Source: DASXZH01 sp963829965 (lineage in GTDB: Bacteria > Armatimonadota > Fimbriimonadia > Fimbriimonadales > Fimbriimonadaceae). Taken from it: a stretch of DNA of 64,000 nt. The position numbers and the translations under genes were made by a program. The notes under the pieces were generated by a model, which worked only from the letters and a program-made list of their open reading frames with translations, searched no databases and had not been told where the DNA came from. The first letter of the stretch is position 1. Each line of letters starts with the position of its first letter. The stretch is from contig CAWHLK010000023.1 of assembly GCA_963829965.1 (NCBI GenBank), positions 124,001 to 188,000 of the forward strand, given 5' to 3'. Positions 54,192 to 63,723 of this stretch are shown in pieces.

Positions 54192-55724
54192 TCAGCTGAC
54201 CTGAACAGCGCAGGTAACGCGGACGCGGTGCAGTTTTTGAATTTTCTGCATCGCGTCTTTTTGTTGTGCCTCGGTAGAGCCCTTTGGCATTCCATCGAAG
54301 ATCGGCTTCACGGTAGTCACCGGGTCTGAGACAATAAAGACCGCAGGCGTGGTGGGTATGAGCAGCAGATCCTTGGGCGCGAAGGCCATGACGAATGCGA
54401 AATCACCTGCGTCATTGGTGAAAATATTCACTGGAATGTCCTGATCCTTGAACTCCGTCACCTTAATTTGCGGCGTGCTCTTTTGAAGCGCGGCGAATGC
54501 GCCGGCAGTCATCGGACCCATATATTGGGTCTTTGATTGCTGAGGCGCTTTGGGATCTGCGGGCTCTTCTTTTATCTTGAAGTAGAAGAGCTTTGTGCCC
54601 GCGTACATGTCGCGGACGCTCTTGACGCTGAAGGTTGACCCATCCGGACGGGTAACGGCGGAGGCATCCGCCACCTTGTCTTTCGTAAAATCGATCGGCC
54701 GGTAACCGGCCATAGTGGCTCCTTCCGGCGTATAGAGAAGGGCCTCCTGAAAGGCAAGCACGTCCCCCTCTTCTTCCATATCAAGACCGGTGGCCTTAAA
54801 CTCGGGGGTTTGAAGCATTTCCGAAGGGAAATCCGCCTGAGTCGGATGTTCCGCTTTCACTTTGTCTCTGAGTGCTCGCAACTTGGCGCCGGCGTCGCGG
54901 CGAAGATGTTCCAGATTGACGATGCCCTCGGGCGTCATAAATCCCCACATTACGTTCTGAATGTGCAGACCTGTGGCGTCATGCTTCTTTTCGGCAGTTT
55001 CAACCTCGACCGGCGTGTTTTTGATGAGCGTTAAATACGGCCGATCCGGAAATACCAAGGGCTGCGCGGGCGCTCTATCCAGGACCGCGAGCACTTGACC
55101 GCGGCCGTTGGCATAAAGATGGATCGGGATCGAGGAGTCCTCTACAATGGCGGTGACCTTGTACGGCTGCTGTGGGTTAGGGTTGGCCGCGGCGCTTTTG
55201 ATCAAGTTCTGAAGATCTTCCTTATCGACGAAGGGCTCGTAGACATCTTTTTCAGTTGACGGAGAAGCAGGTTGGTTGGGCGGGCCGGACGGCGTTTTGA
55301 TCTGGTGAGCCTTGTAAACGGCAAGGGGCACGCCTTTGAATCCTTCTTTGAGAGAAACGAACTTGGGGAGGCCATCCGCGCCAAATCTCGGAATCGTGCA
55401 ATTCAGGACTGGATCCGCAGAGTCGAATTGCAGGGGTGCGTAGCCGGCAATGACGCCGTTATCCTGGGGATACACGAGTGCCTGTTCGATTTGTTGCGAG
55501 CCATCCTCATTGTCAAGGCCCATATCTCGAACCGTAGGGTCGGTCAAAAGTGACGAGGGCGTCAACGTTGCGAAAGGGTCCTGCTGGAGAAGATGATCGC
55601 GAACCGCTTGGATCTTCTTATATTCCTTGATCCGAGCCTGATCGATGTCCATGAGAACCGGCGAAGAACCGGTTTGAGTTGGCGAGACGGCAAGAAGGGC
55701 AAAAAGTGGAAGGAGATGTCCCAT
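54192..55724 (-). CDS. secreted protein with internal tandem duplication
   Basis: The 510-residue protein starts with a signal peptide (MGHLLPLFALLAVSPTQTGS). Two similar halves are visible. Residues about 30-150 (LRDHLLQ.., MGLDNEDG, EQALVYPQDNGVIAGYAPLQF) match residues about 275-390 (LRALRDKV, TGLDMEEEGD, EALLYTPEGATMAGYRPIDF). The following parts of each half also match (SSIPIHLYANGRGQVLAVLD against QDIPVNIFTNDAGDFAFVMA). Convergent with dnaK, its stop adjoins that of dnaK. No known domain. Confidence 0.7.
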   Translation of the reverse strand: MGHLLPLFALLAVSPTQTGSSPVLMDIDQARIKEYKKIQAVRDHLLQQDPFATLTPSSLLTDPTVRDMGLDNEDGSQQIEQALVYPQDNGVIAGYAPLQFDSADPVLNCTIPRFGADGLPKFVSLKEGFKGVPLAVYKAHQIKTPSGPPNQPASPSTEKDVYEPFVDKEDLQNLIKSAAANPNPQQPYKVTAIVEDSSIPIHLYANGRGQVLAVLDRAPAQPLVFPDRPYLTLIKNTPVEVETAEKKHDATGLHIQNVMWGFMTPEGIVNLEHLRRDAGAKLRALRDKVKAEHPTQADFPSEMLQTPEFKATGLDMEEEGDVLAFQEALLYTPEGATMAGYRPIDFTKDKVADASAVTRPDGSTFSVKSVRDMYAGTKLFYFKIKEEPADPKAPQQSKTQYMGPMTAGAFAALQKSTPQIKVTEFKDQDIPVNIFTNDAGDFAFVMAFAPKDLLLIPTTPAVFIVSDPVTTVKPIFDGMPKGSTEAQQKDAMQKIQKLHRVRVTCAVQVS

Positions 55725-55803
55725 AGTTCAGAAAAAGGCTCGACAGTATATCCGGGCCACGTATATATACGCGTTATACCGCTGTTGACGCGTCCAGCCG
55801 CGA

Positions 55804-56703
55804 TTAGTTGTCCGTTTTTAGAGTGGGCGTGGGGATTCCGCTCAGGCCACCCATGCCAGAGGTCATCGCCGATCCGGGGTCCGCTTGGATCTTGAACCAT
55901 TTGCTGGTGTTGTACTTGTTGCACAAATTGGCGACCATGTCATCGGACACCGAGAAGTATTTGTCGATCGTTCCCGTGCTCTGGCCTTCAAGTTTCTGAA
56001 GCTTTGTAATCATGTCTTGAGGGTCGGAGCCGCCAGAGTTCCCCAAAGCGTCTCCCAAGTCGCCCATTTCGCCTGAAACTTCGTCCAGTGCTTGGTCGTA
56101 GGTGTGGGCCAGATCGACGCATTCAGGGGGAGGAGGAACGGATTCGAAATACTTGATAAGATCACGCCAAGGGTCACGCAGATCCCCTAGCTTTTCACCA
56201 AGCCTCTCAGTCGGGCTCTGTAACTTGTCGGGATCAAGATTGTCCTTGTCATCGAGTGCGCCGTAAGCCCCGCCGAGGCCATTGAGCTTCGTCATCTCGA
56301 TCATAACCTTCGACGTTTGTTGCTGCGATATCTCGTTTTTCTTGTCTTCGGTTTGGCGGAGGTGATCCAGCCAGTCATAAATGTCTTTCGGCATAGTGGC
56401 CCGGCCAACAGCGAGCGGAACTGGGCCCTGCGAGCCTTTTACGGCCAGGGGCGCAGTAGCCGGCTTGCCTTGGCTCATGAGGTAGGCGGCCGCTCCCAAA
56501 CAGCCCAGCAAAATGAGAGCCCCGATGACCGCGGGCCAAAGCCACTTGTTCTGCCGATGGGGCATCGGCGCGTAAACGGGAACCGGCTGTGGTTGGCGAA
56601 CGGCGCCCGGCATCTCCACGCGCTTGGAAACCATCTGCTGTCCGCAGTTCATGCAAAAACTAGCGCCCGGTGGCGTGGGCTTCCCGCATCTTGGGCAATT
56701 CAT
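55804..56703 (-). CDS. zinc-ribbon membrane protein
   Basis: The 299-residue protein opens with a double-CxxC zinc ribbon (CPRCGKPTPPGASFCMNCG), followed by a Pro-rich linker and a single transmembrane helix (WLWPAVIGALILLGCLGAAAYLM). The C-terminal extracytoplasmic part is helical. This zinc_ribbon_2 plus TM arrangement is widespread and functionally undefined. It is on the minus strand between the duplicated secreted protein and the aminotransferase. Confidence 0.75.
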   Translation of the reverse strand: MNCPRCGKPTPPGASFCMNCGQQMVSKRVEMPGAVRQPQPVPVYAPMPHRQNKWLWPAVIGALILLGCLGAAAYLMSQGKPATAPLAVKGSQGPVPLAVGRATMPKDIYDWLDHLRQTEDKKNEISQQQTSKVMIEMTKLNGLGGAYGALDDKDNLDPDKLQSPTERLGEKLGDLRDPWRDLIKYFESVPPPPECVDLAHTYDQALDEVSGEMGDLGDALGNSGGSDPQDMITKLQKLEGQSTGTIDKYFSVSDDMVANLCNKYNTSKWFKIQADPGSAMTSGMGGLSGIPTPTLKTDN

Positions 56704-56771
56704 AGTGACCCTAACTGATTGTACGTGGTTATACCAGCGCTTAGTTCGGAAACCGGGCGCGAAGGCGCGCG

Positions 56772-58037
56772 CTACGCGACCACTTTCGGATCTCTCGCAG
56801 CCGTCAGCATAGCTTCTGCAAAACGGTCGATCTCATCGACCGTTGAATATATGCTTGGCGTAACCCGTATTCCCGCAAAGTGCGGATGGGTGATGCCCAC
56901 CACGAAAATGCCGTGCTTGTTCATCAGCCACGTTCCCAGCGCGCCGGGTTCGATGCCCTTGATTTCCACCGTCGTGATGCCGCAGGAATGCTGGGGAGCG
57001 AGGTTCGTGTGGAAGAAGACGTTCTTTTCCTCGGCGAGCTTATCGGTCCAGCGCTTTCGCAAGTAGCGCAGGCGTGCCGTTTTGCGCTCTCCGCCAATAA
57101 GTTCGTGGAAAGTTAAAGCTTCTCCGATCGCGTTATGGTTTGCGGCGGGGTGAGTGCCGATCTCCTCGAACTTCCGGATGTTATGGTTTTCCTCTTCCGA
57201 CGAAGCGAGCAGAGACCAAAACTCGGGGATCCGCTCCTTCTTCATGTAGAGGAACCCGGTTCCGATTGGGGCCATGAGCCATTTGTGCAGCGATGTACCG
57301 AAGAATTCGCATTCCAAGTCGGTATGTTTGAAAGGGAACTGGCCAAAAGCGTGGGCGCCGTCCACGATCACGGGGATGCCGTGCTGCTTGCCCAGGTCGA
57401 CGATTTCTTTGACCGGATAGATCTGCCCGGTCATGAAGATGACGTGGCAGACGAGGATCATTTTTGTCTTCGGCGTGATCGCGTTTCTGTAAGCATCCAC
57501 TAGTTCGGCGTGGGTTTTGGGCGCCGCGGGAACAGGAACTTGGATCAGCTTTATGCCATCTCTTCGCTCTCTCTGTTTCAGAGTGGTGACCATGCGCGGG
57601 TAATCCTGATCGGTGCAGATCACTTCGTCGCCCGGCTTTAGATCGATGCCGAACAGGCAGGTTTCTAACGACTCGCTGGCGTTGCGAGTGATCGCAATCT
57701 CTTCGGGATCTGCGCCGAACATGGCAGCGAGTCGCTTGCGCACATGTTCGATTTCGGGCTCCAAATCGCGCCACATATATAGGCTGGGTGCCTGGTTGGA
57801 GTACTCGAGCTGACGCCTAAGCGTTTCTTGAACGATTCTGGGTGAGGGGCTGCAGCCGCCGTTATTGAAATTGATGATGGCAGGATCGAGATCGAACGAA
57901 TCCCGAACCTGCATCCAGAAGTTCTCGTCCTCCGCTTCTGGAGTGAGACGACTAACAAGACTTTCGACCATTGTCAAAGTCTCGTTTTTAAATGCGGCCA
58001 AGCTACCAACTGCCATGATGAAATCCCGGCGGGTCAT
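56772..58037 (-). CDS. class V aminotransferase (isopenicillin-N-epimerase-like), Tat-exported
   Basis: The 421-residue PLP enzyme has a twin-arginine signal (MTRRDFIMAVGSLAAF). Core motifs are INFNNGGCSPSPRIVQETL, ITRNASESLET, VDGAHAFGQF and the PLP-lysine in FGTSLHKWLMAP. Relatives act on amino-acid or cysteine substrates, including epimerases; the exact reaction is unknown. A Tat signal implies the cofactor is loaded before export. It stands alone on the minus strand. Confidence 0.85.
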   Translation of the reverse strand: MTRRDFIMAVGSLAAFKNETLTMVESLVSRLTPEAEDENFWMQVRDSFDLDPAIINFNNGGCSPSPRIVQETLRRQLEYSNQAPSLYMWRDLEPEIEHVRKRLAAMFGADPEEIAITRNASESLETCLFGIDLKPGDEVICTDQDYPRMVTTLKQRERRDGIKLIQVPVPAAPKTHAELVDAYRNAITPKTKMILVCHVIFMTGQIYPVKEIVDLGKQHGIPVIVDGAHAFGQFPFKHTDLECEFFGTSLHKWLMAPIGTGFLYMKKERIPEFWSLLASSEEENHNIRKFEEIGTHPAANHNAIGEALTFHELIGGERKTARLRYLRKRWTDKLAEEKNVFFHTNLAPQHSCGITTVEIKGIEPGALGTWLMNKHGIFVVGITHPHFAGIRVTPSIYSTVDEIDRFAEAMLTAARDPKVVA

Positions 58038-58198
58038 CTGCGCTAATGTCCCTTGCGTTTCCGAATAGTATGGACGATTTGAGACCGTCTTGTTGATGGT
58101 GGAATGCCGGGTTTGGAGAAGTAAGAAGTAGAGCTCACGGCAACAACTGCGAGTAAAGAGTGGTTTCTACAGTGTATATCCGCGTTATTGGAGGATGT

Positions 58199-58435
58199 AT
58201 GAGCGTTCAAGTCGGTAAGTGGCGAAACAGTCTGGGCCTTCGGATTCCAGGAGCGCTAGCAAAAGAACTTGGACATGCTGAGGGGACAGAGGTGCATATC
58301 CAACTAGTTTCGGGAACACTGGTGCTTCGACCTATTATGCCTAAAACGACTTACAAGGTTTCACTCGAGGAGTTACTTGACGCAATCATGGCCGACAAGC
58401 GCGTCCCCACTTTCCTCGGGCATCATTGCGTCTAA
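58199..58435 (+). CDS. MazE/AbrB-like antitoxin without a toxin
   Basis: The start at 58199 (MSVQVGKWRNSLGLRIPGAL) fits SpoVT/AbrB-type MazE antitoxins, with VHIQLVSGTLVLRPI completing the swapped-hairpin barrel. The C-terminal arm ends early in GHHCV and lacks the usual acidic W-containing tail that binds MazF. No MazF-like gene follows: the next gene is on the opposite strand 14 bases away. It is an orphan antitoxin or a remnant. Confidence 0.65.
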   Translation: MSVQVGKWRNSLGLRIPGALAKELGHAEGTEVHIQLVSGTLVLRPIMPKTTYKVSLEELLDAIMADKRVPTFLGHHCV

Positions 58436-58448
58436 GAGAACTCTCAAG

Positions 58449-58760
58449 CTAGCCGAACTTCTTGATCGCATCCTCGAAGTAGGCGCCGCCTGCTTCGATT
58501 TCTTTCGGAGTCATGACCGGGATGTATTCGATCTCCGCCTCGAATGCGAGAAAGAACGGCTCCGCGTACTTGATGATCTCGTTTGCTTCATTCAAATTTA
58601 CGATCAGATAGCCCGTGCGCATGCCTTTCTCGGACAGGAAATAGGCCGCTTCAGGCTTGATGTCGCCCAGGATCTGCTCCAGAGTCGCGCCGAATTTGCC
58701 CTTCTTGATCATCTTGTTTGCCGCGTCAGTCGGCAATATCACTTTCATTAAAAATCTCAT
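58449..58760 (-). CDS. small hypothetical protein, ferredoxin-like fold likely
   Basis: The 103-residue protein (start at 58760, or 58748 for MKVILPTDAANKM) has the pattern of small stress-associated ferredoxin-like proteins: KPEAAYFLSEKGMRTGYLIVNLNE and EPFFLAFEAEIEYIPVM. Its start overlaps the stop of a possible small upstream gene (ATGA). Function unknown. Confidence 0.7.
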   Translation of the reverse strand: MRFLMKVILPTDAANKMIKKGKFGATLEQILGDIKPEAAYFLSEKGMRTGYLIVNLNEANEIIKYAEPFFLAFEAEIEYIPVMTPKEIEAGGAYFEDAIKKFG

Positions 58761-58939
58761 AATTGTTCTTGAGTCATTCTATACGGCGGAAGCGCCTCCA
58801 AATGCGAACCCACGGTGTGATTTTCGGAAAGGTCGTCCACCTGAGTGACCATGACTGACATCCATTCGCCGAGCCTCATGGCGACCGCAGCCAATTCGCC
58901 ATCAGAACCGACGGAAAACCCGGAACGATTGGGGCTCAT
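58757..58939 (-). CDS. possible small gene upstream of the ferredoxin-like protein
   Basis: The 60-codon frame ends in an ATGA overlap with the next gene, which is a typical sign of coupled genes. Its sequence (QVDDLSENHTVGSHLEALPP) is not recognised and the first residues lie in an otherwise non-coding stretch, so a shorter start or non-coding sequence is possible. Confidence 0.35.
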   Translation of the reverse strand: MSPNRSGFSVGSDGELAAVAMRLGEWMSVMVTQVDDLSENHTVGSHLEALPPYRMTQEQL

Positions 58940-58995
58940 CGACGGTCATAGGTTGCAGGCGCATCTCAATCGGGAGAGCGGCGGCGCCATTTTGC

Positions 58996-61200
58996 ATGGA
59001 TCACATGGCTCTCGCCCGTTTCGCATTTCGCTGCTTAACTATTTCCCTGGCTTCTTTTTTGGCCGCATGCGCTCTAGCCCAGACCTCGGTTCCGGTTACA
59101 AACCCGGATTTTGAGGATGGCTTTTATTCTTTGAGCGACCGCAACGGTCAGGTGACCGGCATGATCGGTAATGGTTGGTACGACAACAGCGGCTACGGGG
59201 ACTACACCGCCGTCTATTCGCAAGATCAAACCACGGTGCACGGCTCCACTTCAAGCCAAAAGATCTCCGTCTCTGCAATCCAGTCGGGAAACCTCCAAAT
59301 GTTGCAGTTCATTCCCCTGCACGGAGGTCGTGTTTATTCGCTTTCGGTTTGGATAAAAGGGGACCCGGGAACCAGCGTGGGAGCGGTAATTCAGGGGGCC
59401 GGGCCGAACTATCCGGAACTCGTGTCGATCACTGCGCCACTTACCGGCCAATGGCAGAACTTCACCGCCGAAGGTTACGTGCAGCAAGATTCTCCCGCCG
59501 GCCTTATCATCGTCGTCAACACGCCGGGGACGGTCTATGTTGACGATGTCTCGGTGACGTATATCACCAGGGCCCTGAACCTGACTCCGCCCCTCGGACC
59601 GGTCAAGGACTCCTTTTTTGGGATGCACGTGGCTGGAATCACAGAGGACCAGTTTGAGAACGGCGGCTTTGCGGGACCCTATTATGCGGTCGGAGTCGAG
59701 GGACAATCGCAAGTTGCCGGTTTCGTCGCGAATAAGTGGATCGACAATTCCCTATGGGCCGATGTCAACGTTGTGTATTCGATCGACACCGCGAAATGGG
59801 CGGGAGGCGCCACAGCCCAGGTGGTAGACGTTCAAGCGGTGAACTCGGGAGAAGTTCAGTTCATGCAGCCCCTCTCCGTGCTTCCCGGTCAAACGTACAC
59901 CGCAACCGCCTGGGTGAAAGGCACTCCAGGCATGAGCCTCCAGATGCTGATGGGCAACCAGTTGCCGCCCTACAACACCTACGCCTCTGCTGACCTATCG
60001 ACGATCGGGCCGGTCTGGCAAAAGTTTACGATGACGGGCGCAGTCGGAGATCAGGGTTACACCACCGTGATGTTCGCGGCAGCCGGCTCCGGTAGGTTCG
60101 AAGTCGGCGACGTGACATTCACTCTGGCCAACGGCCAGCCTGCCGCCGGGGGCTCGCCATGGCCTGTCGTGCCTTTCGGCGCCCTGCGACTCTGGGACGC
60201 GAACACAACGTGGGCCCAGCTCGAACCTAAGAAGGGGACCTGGAACTTTGCAACCCTGGACTCCTGGGTGCAGATGGCAGCGGGCCGCGAGATCATCCTG
60301 ACCCTTGGCCAATGTCCCATGTGGGCCTCGTCCAGCCCATTGATCACAAGCTACTACGGACCGGGCGCGTCGGCCCCGCCGACCAACGTTCAAGATTGGG
60401 TCGACTACGTCACCACGGTCGCAAAACGCTACAAGGGCAAGATCAAGACTTACGAGATCTGGAATGAACCGAACGACACCCAGTACTACACGGGGTCGAT
60501 CAGTGAGTTGGTCACTCTCACCGAGTTGGCTCGCACCGCTCTCAAGGGCGTTGACCCGTCGATCAAAGTCGCCTCGGCCGCGCCCTATTCGCCCGGTTAT
60601 TTGGACTTCTACCTGCAGGCCGGCGCCAACCGGTATATCGACGTTGTCGACTACCACTCCTACACGACGCCGCCTGAACAGTCTCTCCTCACCCTCGCCA
60701 ACGTCAAGCTCGTGATGGAAAAGGACGGCGTTGGGTCGCTGCCTCTCTACGACAGCGAGGCTGCGTCGGGAAGCAACACGACTCCTCCAAATCAGGCGGC
60801 GACGTATATCGCTCGGAAATTTCTGACTGACTTGGCAGCGGGCGCAACGAGGCTCGACTGGTACACGTGGGGACGCGTCAACTCCTTTTGCGTCGGGACG
60901 ATCGAAAACGATCCCGGCGTTTTAACGCCGGCTGCCAAAGGCTACGCAACCGTCCATAGTTGGCTACAGGGCGCGTGGGTAAGAGGAGGCCATATCGACG
61001 GCCAAGGAGACTGGGTGCTTTCGCTGATCCTCGCCAACGGCAAGCCGGCTCTCATCGTTTGGAACCCGACCGCTCCGACCGAGTTCACCTTGCCGGCCTC
61101 GTTTTACGGCAGAGAAGTGACCGGACTTGACGGCGCAACCACGCTTCTGCTCGGCTTTCGGCTAACGGTGAGCGACTCTCCCGTACTCATCAGTTCTTAA
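58996..61200 (+). CDS. secreted multidomain glycosidase, two CBM-like modules plus GH39-like domain
   Basis: The 734-residue protein has a signal peptide (LARFAFRCLTISLASFLAACA). Two related beta-sandwich modules follow at about 30-190 and 210-375. Matching words include LHGGRVYSLSVWIKGDPGTS and VLPGQTYTATAWVKGTPGMS. The C-terminal TIM-barrel has the acid/base Glu in YEIWNEPND and a likely nucleophile Glu in LYDSEAASG, as in GH39-type families. It should act on polysaccharide or glycoside outside the cell; the exact substrate is unknown. Its stop overlaps the metB-like stop by four bases. Confidence 0.82.
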   Translation: MDHMALARFAFRCLTISLASFLAACALAQTSVPVTNPDFEDGFYSLSDRNGQVTGMIGNGWYDNSGYGDYTAVYSQDQTTVHGSTSSQKISVSAIQSGNLQMLQFIPLHGGRVYSLSVWIKGDPGTSVGAVIQGAGPNYPELVSITAPLTGQWQNFTAEGYVQQDSPAGLIIVVNTPGTVYVDDVSVTYITRALNLTPPLGPVKDSFFGMHVAGITEDQFENGGFAGPYYAVGVEGQSQVAGFVANKWIDNSLWADVNVVYSIDTAKWAGGATAQVVDVQAVNSGEVQFMQPLSVLPGQTYTATAWVKGTPGMSLQMLMGNQLPPYNTYASADLSTIGPVWQKFTMTGAVGDQGYTTVMFAAAGSGRFEVGDVTFTLANGQPAAGGSPWPVVPFGALRLWDANTTWAQLEPKKGTWNFATLDSWVQMAAGREIILTLGQCPMWASSSPLITSYYGPGASAPPTNVQDWVDYVTTVAKRYKGKIKTYEIWNEPNDTQYYTGSISELVTLTELARTALKGVDPSIKVASAAPYSPGYLDFYLQAGANRYIDVVDYHSYTTPPEQSLLTLANVKLVMEKDGVGSLPLYDSEAASGSNTTPPNQAATYIARKFLTDLAAGATRLDWYTWGRVNSFCVGTIENDPGVLTPAAKGYATVHSWLQGAWVRGGHIDGQGDWVLSLILANGKPALIVWNPTAPTEFTLPASFYGREVTGLDGATTLLLGFRLTVSDSPVLISS

Positions 61201-62372
61201 CCCGCCACGGCCAGCTTCGGCTTTCCTTCGAACGCCTTGTTGAGAGCTTGCTTGAGATCGGCGAGCAAATCCTCGATATCTTCAATCCCCACACTCAGCC
61301 TCAGCAGATTGGGGCGGATGCCTTTCGCGAGCTTGTCTTCGTCGGTCAAGCAGCCGTGAGACATGAGCCATGGATAGCCCAGCAGCGATTCCACTCCGCC
61401 AAGGCTTTCCGCAAGAAGAAAGACCTTTGTCGACTCCGCAAAGGCTTTAGCGGTCGCGATGTCGCCGTTGATATCGAAAGAAACCATGCCACCGAAGCCC
61501 CTCATCTGCTTTTTGGCAAGTTCGTGATCGGGGTGGGATTTTAACCCGGGGAAGTACACAACCTTGGCTCTGGGGTCGCCGGCCAAAAAGTCGGCCACCG
61601 CGATCGCGTTCTCGCAGTGCTGTCTCATTCTTACGGATAGCGTTTTGAGTCCGCGTAAGGTTAGCCAAGTATCTATAGGAGAAGGCGGCAAGCCTACGGC
61701 CTTGGAATAGAAGAAGAACTTGTCATAAAACTCGGTGCTGTTCGTGAGAACCGCTCCGCCAATAACATCGCTGTGGCCGTTGATGTATTTAGTGGTGGAG
61801 TGGATGACGATGTCCACGCCAAACTCCAAAGGATTCAGGAGATAGGGCGATCCGAAAGTGTTGTCGTAAACCGTCACTACGCCCGCTCTTTTCGCCCGAT
61901 CCGTGAGGGCTTTGATGTCGGGAATCCGCAACGTGGGATTGCTTGGCCCTTCGAAGATCATCGCCTTGGTGTTGTCTTTAATCGCGGCGGTAAAGGCCTC
62001 AGGATCGGTTTCGTCGAAGAAGCTGATCTCGATGCCTTGATGGACGAGCACCTCTTTGGCAATCCTAAAAGTGCCGCCGTAGATGTCCTTTGCCAGCAGG
62101 AGGTGATCGCCGGCTTTCAGCAAAGATAGCGAGCAGAGGACTGCGGCCATGCCGCTGGATACGCAGATGCAGTGCTTTGCGCCCTCGAGTTCTGCGATGA
62201 CTTGCTCCAAGGTGTCGCGCGTGGGATTGCAAACACGGGTGTAATCGAACTTGGGGAGACCATCCAAGTTCTTCCACACGAACGTCGCGGATTGATAAAT
62301 TGGGTTGATGGCAGCCCCGTACTGAGCGTCGGGATCCTGTGCGGTGCGGATGGCTTTGGTAGAAAACTTCAT
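61197..62372 (-). CDS. Cys/Met metabolism PLP enzyme (cystathionine gamma-synthase-like)
   Basis: The start at 62372 (MKFSTKAIRTAQDPD) fits the family; a longer frame from 62444 adds unrelated residues. The 391-residue enzyme has NPIYQSATFVW, the Tyr and Arg of DYTRVCNPTRDTLEQ, ISFFDETD, EGPSNPTLRIPD and the PLP-lysine in IHSTTKYINGHSD. It could be cystathionine gamma-synthase or lyase, methionine gamma-lyase or O-acetylhomoserine sulfhydrylase. The neighbour hom suggests a biosynthetic MetB/MetY-type role. Confidence 0.88.
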   Translation of the reverse strand: MKFSTKAIRTAQDPDAQYGAAINPIYQSATFVWKNLDGLPKFDYTRVCNPTRDTLEQVIAELEGAKHCICVSSGMAAVLCSLSLLKAGDHLLLAKDIYGGTFRIAKEVLVHQGIEISFFDETDPEAFTAAIKDNTKAMIFEGPSNPTLRIPDIKALTDRAKRAGVVTVYDNTFGSPYLLNPLEFGVDIVIHSTTKYINGHSDVIGGAVLTNSTEFYDKFFFYSKAVGLPPSPIDTWLTLRGLKTLSVRMRQHCENAIAVADFLAGDPRAKVVYFPGLKSHPDHELAKKQMRGFGGMVSFDINGDIATAKAFAESTKVFLLAESLGGVESLLGYPWLMSHGCLTDEDKLAKGIRPNLLRLSVGIEDIEDLLADLKQALNKAFEGKPKLAVAG

Positions 62373-62385
62373 TATTGCTCTTCCT

Positions 62386-63723
62386 TTATTGTCCTTCGAC
62401 CCGAAACCAGTTCGCGATTTTGCGAACAATGGGGAGGGCCTCAATGGTCTTGACCGCCTCGCGGAACGATTCTTCGAGGCAAGGATGGGTCATAAAAACG
62501 ATCTCGCCCAGCTTTTGCGGGTCGAGAACCTTCATTTCCATTGCTGAAAGCGAAACATCGTGCTGTCCCAGCACGGTTGCAATGATGCCCAGCACGCTTG
62601 GCTGGTCGTCCACATTGACGCGCAAGTAATAACGGGAGGTGGCGGCATCTACCGGCAGCAAGTTCGCGCCATCCGAAGGGATGGCGTTGTTGCCCGCGCC
62701 ACCGATACGCATGTTTCGAGCGACGTCAATGAGATCACCCACGACCGCAGAGCCAGTCGGATCGCCGCCTGCGCCGCGTCCGCTGAACATGAGATCACCC
62801 ACAAAATCGCCGCGTATCCACAAGGCATTGAAAACGTCGTTGACGCTGGCAAGGGGATGGTCTCTCGGCAGGAAAGTGGGGTGAACTCTTGCGAGCAGCT
62901 TGCCATCGCCGAGCGCCTCCACGATGCCGAGTAGCTTGATCTCATAGCCGAAGATGTGAGCGAGTTCAATATCTCGCTTTTCGATCTTGGTGATCCCTTC
63001 GCAATAGACCTTCTCAGGCGGCACATCTTTTCCAAAAGCGATGGTTGCGAGAATGGCGAGCTTGTACCGGACATCGTTGCCTTCTACATCGTTCCTGGGA
63101 TCTGCTTCAGCGTAGCCTTTGGCCTGAGCCTCGGCAAGTGCCCCCGAATAGTCTCCCGACTCGCGCGACATCTTGGTGAGGATGTAGTTGGTGGTCCCGT
63201 TGAGGATGCCCATCATCTTCAGTACATCATTGCCGGCAAGTTGATGCTTCAGAGGCTGAATGAGGGGAATGCCGCCGCCCACCGCAGCTTCAAAGTGCAG
63301 ATCCAGGCACCGTTCGGCAGCGATCTTGAGCAGACCAGGACCGTGCTTGGCCATCAGCTCTTTGTTGGCCGTGATGACGTGCTTGCCGTTATGGAGAGCC
63401 TTTTCAATGAGACCTCGCGCGGGGTCCTCGCCCCCGATAAGCTCGAGAACGACGTCGATTTCGGGGGCCGAGACGATGGCATCGAGATCGGTCGTGAAGA
63501 GCTTTTTCGGCGCCTGCCGGGGTTTGTCCGGGTTCCTTATTCCTATCCGAACAACCTCGAGCCTGATGCCAACCTTGGATTCGATCGCCTCACGGTTGGA
63601 TTCCAGCATGCGATAGGCGCCGGTGCCAACGGTGCCGAAGCCGAGGAAGCCGATGCGAACGACTGTGCGCGGCTCTTGGCCGGCACGGGTTAGAAGCGAA
63701 GCAGAGGCGCTCACGCCGAGCAC
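62386..63723 (-). CDS. hom: homoserine dehydrogenase
   Basis: The enzyme reduces aspartate semialdehyde to homoserine in methionine/threonine synthesis. The NAD(P)-binding GFLGFGTVGTGAYRML is near residue 26, followed by VLELIGGEDPARG, the catalytic-domain NGTTNYILTKM and a C-terminal ACT domain (VLGIIATVLGQHDVSL). The GTG at 63723 adds about 22 residues ahead of the Rossmann fold, so a later start is possible. It is followed 13 bases later by the metB-like start. Confidence 0.94.
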   Translation of the reverse strand: MLGVSASASLLTRAGQEPRTVVRIGFLGFGTVGTGAYRMLESNREAIESKVGIRLEVVRIGIRNPDKPRQAPKKLFTTDLDAIVSAPEIDVVLELIGGEDPARGLIEKALHNGKHVITANKELMAKHGPGLLKIAAERCLDLHFEAAVGGGIPLIQPLKHQLAGNDVLKMMGILNGTTNYILTKMSRESGDYSGALAEAQAKGYAEADPRNDVEGNDVRYKLAILATIAFGKDVPPEKVYCEGITKIEKRDIELAHIFGYEIKLLGIVEALGDGKLLARVHPTFLPRDHPLASVNDVFNALWIRGDFVGDLMFSGRGAGGDPTGSAVVGDLIDVARNMRIGGAGNNAIPSDGANLLPVDAATSRYYLRVNVDDQPSVLGIIATVLGQHDVSLSAMEMKVLDPQKLGEIVFMTHPCLEESFREAVKTIEALPIVRKIANWFRVEGQ

